A stretch of 64,000 nucleotides of DNA. Source: Budorcas taxicolor. Taxonomy: Eukaryota; Chordata; Mammalia; Artiodactyla; Bovidae. The first letter of the stretch is position 1; every line of letters starts with the position of its first letter. This document shows positions 10,300 to 22,108 of the stretch, piece after piece. The stretch is taken from the NCBI RefSeq assembly GCF_023091745.1, contig NC_068921.1, positions 12,480,001 to 12,544,000 on the forward strand, given 5' to 3'. The notes beneath the pieces are model-generated. The model worked only from the letters and a program-made list of their open reading frames with translations. It did no database searches and was not told the origin of the DNA. The position numbers and the translations under genes are program-made.

Positions 10300-11745
10300 G
10301 CGGTTTTCCTTATTGATCTGCTGTCTGAATGACCTATCTACTGATGTAGAGGGTGCTAAAGTCGCCTGCTATTACTGTATGACTGTCAGTTTTCTCCCAT
10401 CATGTCTGTTAGTATTTACTTTATGGATCCAGGTGCTCCTGTGTTGGGTATATATGTATTAACTAGTGTCACATTTTCGTGTTGGATTGATCCCTTTGTC
10501 ATTAGGTAACGCCTCTCTTTGTCTCCTGTTGCAGTCTTTGTTTTAAGGTCATTCTGTCTGGTATAAGTGTTGCTATCCCATATTTCTTTTCATTTATGCT
10601 TGTGTGGAATAGCTTTTCCATCTGCTCGCTTCCGGTCCGTGTGTGATTTTAGATCTAAAGGGAGTCTCTTGCAGACAGCATATGTATGGGTCTTGTGTTT
10701 GTATCTGTTCAGCTACCGTGTGTCTTCTGATTGGAGCATTCAGTCCATTTACATTTGAAGTGATGCTCGATAGGTGCGTGCTTCCTGCCATCCTGTTAAC
10801 TGTTGGCTGCTTGTCTTTGTTCTCTGCTCCTTTCTTTTGCTTTCTTCCCTTGTGATTCCGTGACTTTCTCTAGTATTATGTTTATATTCCTTTCTTTTTA
10901 TTATTTGTGTATCGTTTTCTCCAACATCCTGCAGAAAAACCCGAAAGAGCTTTTTGACCAACCCCATATTATCAGTTTTTGGTTTGTGGTTACTGCTTAT
11001 ATCTCAACCTCTGTATATTGCAGTCTATTTTAAGTTGATAGTTGCTCAAGTTTGAACATGTTCTAAAAGCACTCCATTTTTACTCCGCTCAACATTTTAT
11101 GTTTTTGATGTTATTTTACTTTGTGTATTCCTTAATTATTGTAGATATATATGATTTTACTGGTTTTGTCTTTTGACCTTCACACATGTCCTGCATTGGC
11201 AGGTGGGTTTTTAACACTAGCGCCCCCTGGAAAGCACTCATACCTTTGATCCATTACTTTTACTACATTTTTGCCTTTACTGGAGAGATATTTTCTTTCA
11301 TAATTTTCATATTTCTAGTTATAATTTTTCTTTTCTGTTTAAATTCCTTCAACATTTCTTGTGAGACTGGTTTAGTGGTGATGAACCACAGTGTAGACAA
11401 GCTGTTGCCTGGGAAACTTGTCTCTCAATTCTGATTTATGATTTTGCTGGGTACAGTATTCTTGGTCAAGTTATCTCCTTTCAATGCTTTGACTATATCA
11501 TGCCACTCCCTTCTGTAAAGTTTTTGCTGAAATGTCAGCTGACAGTGTTATGGAGCTTCCACGTACGTAACTAGTTGTTTTTCTCTAGTTGCTTTTAAGA
11601 TTCTCTCTTTAGTTTAACATTTTAGCATTTTAATTATAATGTGTCTTGGTGTGGGTCTCATTGGGTTCACTTTGTTTGAGTCTCTCTGTACTTCCTGGCC
11701 CTGGATACCTGTATCCTTCACCAACTTAGGAAAGTTTTCAGCCAT
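10300..11745 (-). mobile_element. L1, middle segment inverted
   Basis: Read on the minus strand from 11745, it continues just where the forward piece stops (ggctgaaaactttcctaag), through the ORF1 end (ccagggccaggaagtacaga), the inter-ORF region, and the ORF2 endonuclease start near 10791 (MAGSTHLSSITSNVNGLNAP, then DPYICCLQETPF). The stops in it show that it is inactive. Confidence 0.8.
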
Positions 11746-12232
11746 GCAAATAGAAATGAAAAGAAATAACGGGATAACAGTCTTGCCATTTGCAAAAACA
11801 TGGATGAATATAGAAGGTATTATGCTAAGTGAAATAAATTAGACAGAGAAAGACAAATACCATATAATTTCAATTATATGTGGAATCTGTAAATTATATA
11901 TGGAATCTAAAAAACAAATGCGCAAACAAACCCAAACAGAGAGTTACAGATACAGAGAACACATGGGTGGTTGTCAAAAGGGAGGGGTATGTGAGGTTGG
12001 GTGAAGTAGGTGAAGAGGATTGAGAGATCCAGACTTTCAGTTATAAAAATAAATGTCATGTGAATTTAATGTACAGTAAAAGCAATATAATTAATAATAT
12101 TGTAATAATTTTATATGATGACAAATGGTTACCTAGGTAATCGTTTGATGATGTATTTGATTGTCAAATTACTATGTTGTACTCTTGCAACTAACATAAT
12201 AGTATATGTCAATTATACTTCAATTTAAAAAT
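11746..12232 (+). mobile_element. L1 3' end, forward
   Basis: Forward again: catttgcaaaaacatggatg, attatgctaagtgaaataaa, gacaaataccatataatttc, then the 3' UTR to tatacttcaatttaaaaa. Third piece of the rearranged L1; most of ORF2 is missing. Confidence 0.8.
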
Positions 12233-13584
12233 AGTAAGATTTATTGTTACTGCACCAGTAAGATAATTGATAATTTTTATATTAAAAATATGTTTGTGAT
12301 ATAATAGTATCATTATATACCAGGAGGTAAAAAATAGATAACAAACAAACCTAATTCTTAGCTTATGCCGCTATGGAAATAATAGCAAAATGAAATAATC
12401 TTATTTTAAAAGCCATTATGTTCACAGTTAAACCCTGATCTGGCTCCATCCTGACCCTGCATATTTATTTCCAGGCAACACTGACCATTTGATCGCCTAC
12501 AGCCCCGCCCCATATTTTCCATCTCCAGGATGATTTTCCCTCTGTCTCCACTTGAAGAAATTCCCTGTTTTCTTTAAGATGCCTCTAAAATTATCTTTAT
12601 TCCAATATACGCAAGAGAAAGTGTTTTCTGCTGGAGAAATTATCTATGACCTTCCATAGTATTTTGCGCGTTTCCTCTTCCACATTTAATGGTCTACCTT
12701 ACTTAAAACTAGTTGTGTCTCTTTCAGTTCCCATGCCAGATTATAAATTCTTTCTAGTGAGGGAACAAGTCTTATGGTCAGATTAGTTGGCTAGAAGTAG
12801 AGTTGCATTACACCCTGGAGATCTTGGGGAGTGATGGAAACTGAAATTAGATAAGGGAGCCCTTTTTTCTGTAGTTCTGGAGGAGCAGTGTTATACCAAC
12901 CTCGCTGGAAGTACACCGAAGGACTGTGAACGGGGCCCAGCTGACTGAAAATAGGAAGAATACATATATTGACTAGAATTTCCTAATCTCTCAATTGTCC
13001 ATTTTTAAATATTGTAATTCTATGGAGTTTTTAACCACTGAAACTTTTTTGATTAAAATGCTTTTCAGCCTAAAAAAAAGTGTTTGAACCTGGCCAAAAA
13101 AAGAAAAGAATATAAATAAAACTTTTAAGAGTATATAAAGAAAGTCATCTTATGTTTGCAGAGCATATGCACCGTCTCATTAGAACACACTTACTGATGA
13201 GGACAGCAACATTCAGAAGGTTCAGTAACGGGCCGTGACCTGAGCCAGGACTAGTTCTTCTCATGGTGGGGTGTGTGAGGAGGTGTGCATATCACACACT
13301 TAGTAGGTTCCCCATAAACGATGCTTCTGGAGAGCACAGGGCGTTTTGCAATGAGACTGTATACCAGGGGCTTCTCTAAAGTCCTATACAGTTTGAAATT
13401 TATGTGTTTATTGAACTTTATGGTTTTACTCACAAAGTATCACTAACTTAAGTTTTTCATCATTTTTTATTTCTAATTCCTGATATAGCTTCATGGTCAT
13501 GACCTGATGGTAAAAAAAAAAAAAAATACTGAGGATCACTGAGTTAGGTTTTCAAATAATGTTTGTGTTCTTTTTTATTAACAG

Positions 13585-13665
13585 TCTCTGATATTTGATG
13601 AAGTTGACCTCTCAGATGCCAGTGTAGCTGAAGCAAGCACAAAAAATGCTAACAACAGCTTCACG
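13585..13665 (+). CDS. DGKH: DGKH exon B: middle of the PH domain
   Basis: This 81-bp exon encodes residues 38-64 (SLIFDEVDLSDASVAEAS...NNSFT). The acceptor is ttattaacag before TCT and the donor is ACG followed by gtatgg. Both ends are phase 0, so skipping it would keep the reading frame but remove the central strands of the PH domain. The IFDEVDLSDASVAE stretch is shared by delta and eta. In fragment terms it follows exon A after a 4.9-kb intron and precedes the 33-kb intron. Confidence 0.96.
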
Positions 13666-14499
13666 GTATGGTTCTATTCTGCTAACTCCCTCCTCGAACA
13701 TTATAGAAAAACCTTTCCAAAGCTTATACTGAATGCCCTCCTCATTTGCCAACTGTGTGCCATGTGTGCTGGAGTTCTTCCCAACACAATAACCTTGATT
13801 AGTACCTTGTAGATTCTAATACCCCAAACCATTCATGATTGTTTGGGTCAATAAACCAATCCATTAAATGTATATTTTAAATATATATATATATTTTAGA
13901 CTTCTTAATTTTAGTGCTTTAAAATTTTCACCCCCTTAAATATAACAGTTCAACTGATTCCACTGTTCTTGAATATTCACAACGTTTGTTTTTTTCCCTT
14001 CGTTCTTAAAAATAATATTTTCTCTTTTTCTTCTGCTGTTACTCCAGTTGCTAAAGTTTAGACCTTCATTTCTTCTCATTTAAGTAATTCATTTGGCAGC
14101 TATTTAAAGAAGAGTCCTCAGTTCTAGTTAATTTTTTTTTCCAGTTGCAAATCATGTTGCTTCAAAGGCTTCATAGGCTCAGGTTGCATCTGTAACTCCA
14201 TTATAAAGCCCTATAAACTCCTACCTCTACATTCCAGTGTTGCTGATAATTGCTTGTCCGTATACCTCCTACCCATCCAGCATTTCTTTCTGAGCCGAGT
14301 GCTTTTTCTGCTCCCTCTGGCTTAAATGATGCCTCCTGCATCTGTAGCTGTTGAAAGTCTACCGACGCTTCAAAGCTTATGTCAGATATCCCATTCTTTT
14401 TGTACTTCTTTGATTACAAAAATACAAGTTAAATATGAATTGAGGATCCACCATGTGCCAGGAACTAATAAACATAATAAACAAGATTCAGAGATGAAA

Positions 14500-14552
<53 letters not shown>
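14500..14552. repeat. Compound (CA)n(TA)n microsatellite
   Basis: About 12 CA followed by about 14 TA. It sits just after a MIR-like fragment (gatccaccatgtgccaggaa). A likely polymorphic marker. Confidence 0.95.
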
Positions 14553-14554
<2 letters not shown>

Positions 14555-14844
14555 ACTCTGCTGAAGATGTGCACAGTATAACTGAGTGAAGTTCATCTGG
14601 GATACTTTGGGTAGCTACATCCTTAGGTCCGCTCAGGTGCTCTCTGGGTCCTGTCGCCATCCAGGCTCCCAGCCCCAGCCACCACCGCAGACAGCAGGGC
14701 GTTGTGTTCATGCCCTAGGCACGCAGGGCAGCGCCATGATGGAGGTGAGCTCCGGAAGGTAGGGCTGGGGGTGGAGAGGAAGCAAGAGTTCAGATTTAGT
14801 CTGATTGATTTATGGGCATGAGAGATAATTCATGCTGCGAGCAT

Positions 14845-14865
14845 CCCTCCCCCTCCCCCCTCCCC
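14845..14865 (-). other. Potential G-quadruplex, minus strand
   Basis: Four C runs of 3, 5, 6 and 4 separated by single T; on the minus strand, G runs with one-base A loops, the most stable class of predicted quadruplex. It would be on the template strand of DGKH. Confidence 0.7.
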
Positions 14866-15536
14866 AGGGACCATTGAGTTTGAGAAGAGAGAGGACAGCC
14901 AAGAATAGAATCCTGGGAAAAGCTTAACAACGTAAGGTTTGGCCACTAAAGACTGAGAGAGAGCGCTCTGCAGTATAGAAGGAATGACAGGAGGCGGTGA
15001 TGTTATGAAAAGCCAGGGGAAGGGAGTTGTAAGGCGGAAGTCGTCGCACATCAAATGCTGTGGAGAGGTCAAGGCCAAGAAGAAAGGAAGAGCGTCTGCT
15101 GAATGTCGAAACAGGGCAGGTCATCCGGTCACGCTGGTGGGAGCAGTGGCAGAGGAGGGTCGTGTGCACGAGGCACATGGAGACGCCACGTGGAAAGGCA
15201 GAGGGCAGCAGCACGGAATCCTGACCCCAGAGCCTGGCTGTTAAAAGAAGGAGCTGGCACAGAGCACCAGGAACTTGCAGGTTCGAAGAGGCAGCTCTGG
15301 TTTCGTTGTTGTAGTAGCAGATCTTTTGCTTTGGTTTTTAAAACTGGGTTTTGAGCGTGTCTATACCACCGGAGGACAGAAGTGTTAGATCAAAAAGTCT
15401 GAAGCTTCGGGAGAGAGAGGGCGTAATTGATGGAGCGTATTTGCCGAGTAAACGAAAGGGGGTGGTACCCAGAACACAGGTCAAGAGGTTAGCCTTTAAA
15501 ATGGATAGCTGGAACCTGCGATATAGGGAAACACTG

Positions 15537-15632
15537 AAAGTGTTAGTCGCTCAGTCGTGTCTGACTCTTTGCAGCCCCATGGATGGTAAGCTCCTCTGTC
15601 CATGGAACTCTCCAGCAAGAATACTGAACCTG
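15537..15632 (-). mobile_element. Bov-tA/BovA fragment
   Basis: Tail half only: gtgttagtcgctcagtcgtg to ctccagcaagaatactgaa. It abuts an L1 tail at 15632. Confidence 0.8.
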
Positions 15633-15787
15633 CTCTATAGCACAGAGTTCAGCCTGGCATTCTGTGGTGACCTATGGTGGGGTTTGGGAGGAAGCGCCGT
15701 GGAAGAGGGGATATATGTACGCATAGAGCTGAATCAGCATTATACAATGTGGTACAGCAGGTATACCCCAATTAAAAAAAAAAAGAA
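15630..15787 (+). mobile_element. L1 3' end
   Basis: ctgctctatagcacagagtt to ggtataccccaattaaaaaa: an L1 3' UTR with its A tail, forward. The SINE fragment is joined to its 5' edge. Confidence 0.8.
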
Positions 15788-16133
15788 AGGTAAGCCTTGA
15801 ACAAGACGCAGAAAGTTTATGGAAGTAAAGGTGTGGGCAGGAAGTTCATATATTTCAAAACCAAACACTACTGTTTTCTCAGTGAAATTGAAGATAAGGA
15901 TATATACTATGAGTAAGAGTTCAGGAGGGTTTGCAAGAGCTACTGTAGAAAATGAGAATTAAAACTGAACAGCGGCTAGTAGAAGATTACTAGGTAGCAG
16001 AGAGTGTCTGCCAAAGATTGGAGATTAAGTTTAGAAATGTTCTTAATTCCTAGGCCAACGGAGTTCTCTATAAAATGAGTAAAGGAAAACAGCTAAGTTG
16101 GCCCAAGATTGATGACTTCTAGGGTACATTTGA

Positions 16134-16345
16134 GGGCTTCCCAGGTGGTGCTAGTGGTAATGAACCCACCTGCTGATGCAGGAAACATAATGAGACTTGG
16201 GTTCGATCCCTGGGTTGAGAAGACCCCCTGGAGGAGGGCATGGCAACCCACTCCAGCATTCTTGCCTGGAGAATCCCATGGACAGAGGAGCCTAGCAGGC
16301 TACAGTCCATGGGGTCGCAGAGTCAGACGTGACTGAGCAACTTAG
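16134..16345 (+). mobile_element. Bov-tA SINE
   Basis: gggcttcccaggtggtgcta to gactgagcaacttagtatgc; near full length. It belongs to the subfamily with an inserted gctagtggtaatgaacccac head also seen at 19311. Confidence 0.9.
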
Positions 16346-17905
16346 TATGCATGCAGGGGAGATTGTTGGATTTCAGGGATCAGTAACTCATCCATCTTCC
16401 CCCTCTGTGTTCTCAGTTTTTGAGAATAGAGTATAAGGAATAAGGGATGACTTTATTAATGGCTGAACAGGATCCAGTAACCAGTAAATACAGAGCTTCT
16501 GATAAGTTGTTGGAGGCTCAAGGGCAAAATGTTGCTTATTTTTCCTTCCTCTGAAGTGAGGGTGGGGTCCTGTAATTAAGCTATCAGATTAACCACTTGC
16601 CTTCCCTGGGGAGTGAACAAAACAAGAGTCTTCTCCCCTCCATGGAGACTCAAAGTGATGGTTGCAGATAAGAGTTTCTCCCTGACCAGGATCTAGTGTT
16701 TAATATGAAAGAGGGTTCCAAAATTTAAGATTTGAAAGATAAAGTAACTTCAGGTGAAGACAAGACCTAGGGTGTTGGACTACGTAAAGGGACTTGGAAA
16801 ACCTGGGTTTGGGAGAGGTTATTCAAATTATTTGTACAACTCTTTCTTGGACCTTCAACCACACGCAGTGTCTCCTTTTTATTTTCTGCCTTTTTTAGTT
16901 AAGTACTTATGTTTTCATAACCTCCTTGAGAATAGGGACTGTCACACATTTAAGGTCACAGTTCCTTATCCATAAACATTTGTTGATTTTAACGAATAAA
17001 ATGAAAGTTTATTTTGGGTATGAGAAGACTTTTTTGTTGAATTATTTTCAGGAAATTTCTTGACTCATCCAAATGTTGTTTCTCAAGTTTGTTGAACTAG
17101 AAATGCAGAGACTAAAATGTTGGGTGGATTGCTTAGAATTTTATAGCAAGTCAATTCAATAGAACTTTGCAGGGTATAAAATGGAATAAGAGATATGTTT
17201 TCAAGCGGTGGACAATCCTCCCTGTCTTTAAATATTTAAATATTCCACCTTCCTGGGTCACAGTGACTGCTGGCTGATGCTGTTATTTTGACCAGTTTGT
17301 GTCAGAGGTTAATGGTGTAGTTTGGTGAATCCAGCAAATGGTCAAATTCTGCTTCCCCTCAGTCACTCTTCTTGCCTTGAAGTCCCTAAGGATGATATAT
17401 CAACAGGGGACACACAGTAAATGGAAAATCTATAATTAGCAAATGGAAAGTGGAAATGCTGTGCTTCACCGAAAAACCCAGTTTTCAGGCTCTCGTAAAA
17501 TGGGTTCTAGAGGGAGTGTTCTAACTCCTTCTGTGGTTATGAGCGGGCATCGAGGCTGGCTGGGGCCCAGTAGAGGGGTGCTGCAGGGAGTGGGGGGATA
17601 CAAACCTCCCAGAGATGGTGTTAAGGGATCTGCAGGCATCGTTAAGACCGACCCACGTGAGGACTGCTATAAATAGCCGCGTGCTTTCATCCCAGGGGTG
17701 AATAATTGTTTTGCTTTGGAGATTGTTTAAATTGCCTCAGGTATTGTATTAGTTTTCTTTTGCTTTCTAACAAATTGCCACAAATTTAGTGACTTAAAAC
17801 AATGCTTATTTATAATCGTACAGTTTCTGTCGGTCTCATAAAATAGCTGGATTCTTCTGCTTCAGGTCTCATGACGTTGAAATAGATAGATATGGTAAAG
17901 TAAAT

Positions 17906-17922
17906 ACACACACACACACACA
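17906..17922. repeat. Short (CA)n tract
   Basis: Eight to nine CA units just upstream of the reverse Bov-tA at 17944. Confidence 0.85.
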
Positions 17923-17943
17923 TATACTCTTTAATTACCTTGT

Positions 17944-18150
17944 GTACTTGGTCACTCAGTTGTGTCCAACTCTCTGCAACCCCATGGACTGTAGCCCACC
18001 AGGCTCCTCTGTCCATGGAATTTTCCAGGCAAGAATACGGAAGTGGGTTGCCATTTCCTCCTCCAGGGGATCTTCCCAACCCAGGGATCAAACCCACATC
18101 TCTTATGTCTCCTGCATTGGCAGGTGGATTCTTTACCACTAGTGACACCA
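17944..18150 (-). mobile_element. Bov-tA SINE
   Basis: Reverse copy, acttggtcactcagttgtgt to tttaccactagtgacacca; the section with cttatgtctcctgcattggc is the gct-agtgg subfamily. Confidence 0.9.
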
Positions 18151-18233
18151 CTTTGCGCTAATTTTTTTTTAAGATTAAAAAAAAACGTGAACTGTTTTTA
18201 AAGTCTTTATTGAGTTCGTCACAGTATTGCTTC

Positions 18234-18360
18234 TTTTTTTGTGTTTTGGTTTTTTTGGCCTTGAGGCGTGTGGGATCTTAGCTCTCCAACCAGGGATTGA
18301 ACCCACACTCCCTGCATTGACAGGCAGTGTCTCAACCACTGGACCACCGGGGAAATCCCA
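18234..18360 (-). mobile_element. CHR-type SINE, reverse
   Basis: T-rich start, then ggccttgaggcgtgtgggat, ccagggattgaacccacact, and accactggaccaccggggaa at the head. Confidence 0.85.
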
Positions 18361-18944
18361 CATTGGCCTAATTCTGACCTGTGTTTGAGTTTCTGGTTTT
18401 ACAAGTGTCTTCTGCTTTAGGCAGCAGCAACAACAAAATCTCCTAACGCTGAACAGTTGTCAGTGATGTGATTGGGGAACAGAAAAGACCAATTCCTGGC
18501 AGCCTTATTGGCATTTTGTGAGTCCTTAGGTTAACATTCACAGTTAATTTGCAGTGTAAGTCCTACCACGACGTCTTCTCTGACTATGGGATCAATAAAA
18601 CGTTCTTAATTTTTGGTCTATTTTTAGTCGTTCATTTTCTTTATTTTATTGACATTTGCATAGTGTTCTGGGGTTTTATTTTCACTTTAACCTTTTTATC
18701 CCTAACACTTCCGTGCTGTGTGTGATTGTGCTCCTCTGATACTAGACTGGAGGGCACTCACTTCCCTTTGGTCCCACTGGGCCCCCCGGGAAGGGGCCGC
18801 AGCTCTCCTGATAGTTAACTCAGAGCCCGTTCCTGCCGTGTAGGCTTCTGTCCGGCTGGTCAGTCTTTGCTGTCGCTTCTCACATCCACTGCTCTCTTCA
18901 TCTCTTTCTCACTAATCATAGCATTTACAAACCCAGCTTCTACT

Positions 18945-19031
18945 GATTTACTGTTGAACCATAATTGCTTTACAGTGTTACATTAGTTTCTGCTATACAA
19001 CTAAGTGAATCAGCTGTAAGTATGCATATAC
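18945..19031 (-). mobile_element. L1 3' end, reverse, left part of a split copy
   Basis: aattgctttacagtgttaca to agtatgcatatacc, the end of an artiodactyl L1 in reverse. The remainder lies at 19533-19775, after three SINE units. Confidence 0.75.
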
Positions 19032-19170
19032 CAGGAGAAGACTATGGCACCCCACTCCAGTGCTCTTGCCTGGAAAATCCCATGGACGGAGGAGCCTGGT
19101 GGGCTGCAGTCCATGGGGTCGCTAAGAGTCGGGCACGACTAAGCGACTTCACTTTCACTTTTCACTTTCA
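19032..19170 (+). mobile_element. BovA SINE unit 1 in L1
   Basis: Headless unit from aggagaagactatggcaccc to gcgacttcactttcactttt. It lacks the tRNA-like half. Confidence 0.85.
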
Positions 19171-19310
19171 TGCATTGGAGAAGGCAATGGCAACCCACTC
19201 CAGTGTTCTTGCCTGGAGAATCCCAGGGACAGAGGAGCCTAGTGGGCTGCCATCTATGGGGTTGTACAGAGTCGGACACGACTGAAGCGACTTAGCAGCA
19301 TACATATACC
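19171..19310 (+). mobile_element. BovA SINE unit 2 in L1
   Basis: Second headless unit, ggagaaggcaatggcaaccc to gaagcgacttagcagc, in tandem with unit 1, as in the dimeric form of BovA2. It ends in an L1-like catacatatacc. Confidence 0.85.
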
Positions 19311-19532
19311 AGGGCTTCCCCGGTGGCGCTAGTGGTAAAGAACCCACCTGTCAATGCAGGAGACCTAAGAGACACAGCTTTGACCCCTGTGTGGGGAATA
19401 TCCCCCAGAAGAGGAAATGGCAACCCACTCTAGCCTGGAGAATCACATGGACAGAGGAGCTTGGCAGGCTACAATCCCTGGGGTCGCAAAGAGTTGGACA
19501 CGACTGAAGCGACTTAGCACATACATATATCC
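19311..19532 (+). mobile_element. Bov-tA SINE unit 3 in L1
   Basis: Full unit with head, agggcttccccggtggcgct to gaagcgacttagcac, followed by acatatatcccc, where L1 sequence resumes. Confidence 0.88.
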
Positions 19533-19775
19533 CCTAGGTATAAATATATCCCTTCCCTCTTGAGCCTCCATCCTATGCTCCCACCCCTTTAGGTCATCAG
19601 GTCACTGAGCTGAGTTCCTTAGGCTATACAGCAGCTTCCCACTAGCTAGCTATTTCACACATGGTAGTGAATATAAGTCAACGCTACTCTTCCGATTCAT
19701 CCCTCCCTCCCGGACCCCCTCTGTGTCCACACACCCACTCTCTGCATCTGCAGCTCTTCCTGGAACTAGGTGCTT
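19533..19775 (-). mobile_element. L1 3' region, reverse, right part of split copy
   Basis: Continues the L1 of 18945-19031: cctccatcctatgctcccac, gtcactgagctgagttcctt, cccactagctagctatttca, in reverse. Confidence 0.78.
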
Positions 19776-19784
19776 TTTCCAGTT

Positions 19785-19905
19785 GCAGTGCTTAGACTGT
19801 GAAGTCAAACAGTCAGGGTTTGGGTTGGGGGGCCGTGTCTAGTTAGGTGACCTCGGACTAATTAGTTAACTGCTCTAAATCCTTAAATGTTCAGTGTCCT
19901 TACCT
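19785..19905 (+). repeat. MIR SINE fragment
   Basis: gcttagactgtgaagtcaaa, gggtttgggttggg, taggtgacctcggactaatt: forward MIR. It is cut by the Bov-tA at 19908. Confidence 0.65.
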
Positions 19906-19907
19906 TT

Positions 19908-20131
19908 GAAAGTGAAAAGTGAACGTGTTAGTCTCTCAGTCATGTCTGACTCTTTTTGACCCCATTGACTGTAGGCTGCCAGGCTTCTCCATCCATGGAA
20001 TCCCCCAGGCAAGAATTTGGAGTGTGTAACCATTCCCGTCTCCAGGGGATCTTCCCGGCCCAGGGATCGAACTCAGGTCTCCAGCATTGCAGGCAGATTC
20101 TTTACTGTCTGAACCGCCAGGGAAGTCCCAC
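19908..20131 (-). mobile_element. Bov-tA SINE
   Basis: Full-length reverse copy, gaaagtgaaaagtgaacgtg to ctgaaccgccagggaagtcc. Confidence 0.92.
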
Positions 20132-21330
20132 ATATTGGTGACTACTGTTGATCATTCCCTTGAACTTAATTATCCCTTGATTCCCTTCACAAGTGTCAGT
20201 ATTGCCAACTTTTAAAAGTTTGGGAATTTTGAAAGAGAATATGGGCAAACTTTATCTTGAGAAAACATTCCATCCTGCCTGTCTCTCAGAGATGTTGTGA
20301 AGATTTATTTCCACTCTTTTCTCATTATATTGTTAGGCAAAGGGACCATTTTGTAATGAATGAAAATACAGTTGTTCCTTGTTGGTTAAATGTTCTTTGC
20401 TAAAGAAAAGCTTTTTAATGATTTGAAAGCCATCACAGTGGTGTGGTATACCTCAGGCTTTCAAAGTGTACTGTTCAAATGACTGTTTTCTTTAAATTTT
20501 AATGAAGTTTAGACTAAGCCTTCAACAAAGGAGTCATCATTTTTAAAGAAATGATTGTGTTGACGTTGGTGAAGTTTCTTATGGAAGTTTGTAAGGAAAG
20601 CTTTTTTTTAAAAACAAACAAACAAACAACAAGAAAGAGGTACAGAGGTCATTTATTTAACTACCCTTGGCATTTTTAGTGAGTGATCTCCAAATGTGTT
20701 TCAAATCCCCCGGCTATTTCACATCCATGCCGGCTCACTCGGTTGTATGGAGCAGATGCCATGTGGCAGCACTTGTTTTTGGAACTAAATGAGCACTGGA
20801 ACAAAGAGTCCTTTTAGGGCTGGGTCACTTGCCATGGTCATGTAAACATGATCAAAAGTTGATTAGCATTAGATTATGATTCTTCTGATGAGGTTTTTAA
20901 AAGGAGACGTAAAAGCAAACCAATAGAGAGAATACTCATAACGGCACATAAAGTGCTGAAAACGATGCTCTCATAGTCCAGTCAAAGTAAGCAGGCTGAG
21001 TTTTAATGGAAGGGAAGATGTTTTTAAGAACTTATTTCTTTCATGTTTACTTTCTGTTTATCCGGTTTCCCCCTTAGCTTTCCCTCTGTTAATGTAATTC
21101 ACTTCATCTCTCAAGAGAGATGTCATATCCTTTGAACCTAAGGAAGTGTCAGTTTACTTTTATCTATTAACAACACACTCTTTAGTTAGATGGAAATAGC
21201 AAAAAGTTATTTTCTTTTTGTCATTTTTGAACCCCCATCACAAAACAGGTATTCAGATAAACAAGTTGATGTACAATCACTTAGAAAAGTAAGTTGCCTA
21301 GTTTATTAGGTAATATTTAGTTCGCTGCAT

Positions 21331-21541
21331 GGGGCTTCCCTGGTGGCTCAGATGGCAAAGAATCTGCCTGCAATGAAGGAGACTCGGGTTCGATCCTGGA
21401 GTTGGGAAGACCCCCTGGAGAAGGGAAAGACTACCCAGTCCAGTATTCTGACCTGGAGAATCCCATGGACAGAGAAGCCTGGTGGGCTATAGTCCAAGGA
21501 GTCACAAAGAGTCAGACACGACTGAGCGAGTAACACTTTCA
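21331..21541 (+). mobile_element. Bov-tA SINE
   Basis: Full length, ggggcttccctggtggctca to gactgagcgagtaacacttt. Confidence 0.92.
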
Positions 21542-21631
21542 CTCTTTGCAGTCTGCTGTGTACCTCTTATAACTGTTTCATAAGATCACTGATCTCATCA
21601 CTCATTCAATTTTGTATACCAGTCCTGTAAT

Positions 21632-21845
21632 TGGGCTTCCCTGGTGGTGCAGAGGTTAAGCGTCTGCCTGCAATGCGGGAGACCTGGGTTTGATCCCTGG
21701 GTCAGGAAGATCCCCTGGAGAAGGAAATGGCAACCCACTCCAGTATTCTTGCCTGGAGAATCTCATGGACGGAGGAGCTTGGTGGGCTACAGTCCACGGG
21801 TCGCAAAGAGTCAGACACGACTGAGCGACTTCACTTTCACTTTCA
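21632..21845 (+). mobile_element. Bov-tA SINE with 8-bp TSD
   Basis: Full length, tgggcttccctggtggtgca to gcgacttcactttcactttc, inside a probable MIR. The flanks repeat cctgtaat at 21624-21631 and 21846-21853. Confidence 0.92.
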
Positions 21846-21949
21846 CCTGTAATGTAGGTTCTAGTATGCTTCCCATTTTACAGTGAGAAATCTGAGACAG
21901 AGAAGTTAACCTCTAACGTATCTGGGTTCCAAGGCCTTGATTTGTGCTT

Positions 21950-22108
21950 CTCTTTTGGCCGTGCTGCCTCTTGGTTGTGTGGGCAGGCTGCTCTAACTGT
22001 GGTGGGCAGACTTAGTTGCCCCTTGGCATGTGGGTCACCTGACACACCCTTCTCCTTCCCAGCCTGGTAAGGTGGATTCTTATCCACTGAGCCCCCAGGG
22101 AAGTCCCT
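21950..22108 (-). mobile_element. CHR-type SINE, reverse, diverged
   Basis: ctcttttggccgtgctgcct, ggattcttatccactgagcc, cccagggaagtcccttg at the head. Confidence 0.7.

Larger units (their letters stand above)
8657..13584. other. DGKH intron A-B
   Basis: Intron of 4928 bp. 8657-9365 is AT-rich unique sequence with one local duplication (9047-9119). 9366-12232 is a rearranged L1. 12233-13584 shows no recognised element apart from short A runs; a weak L2-like tail may lie near 12715-12775. No ruminant SINE is present. Confidence 0.8.

Noticed and set aside
10594..10791. Minus-strand open frame with an endonuclease-like start
   Set aside because: It is the beginning of L1 ORF2 in the inverted segment, cut short by stops.
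21331..21420. tRNA-like heads of Bov-tA elements as tRNA genes
   Set aside because: They keep B-box-like motifs but have no complete cloverleaf or anticodon stem; they are SINE parts.
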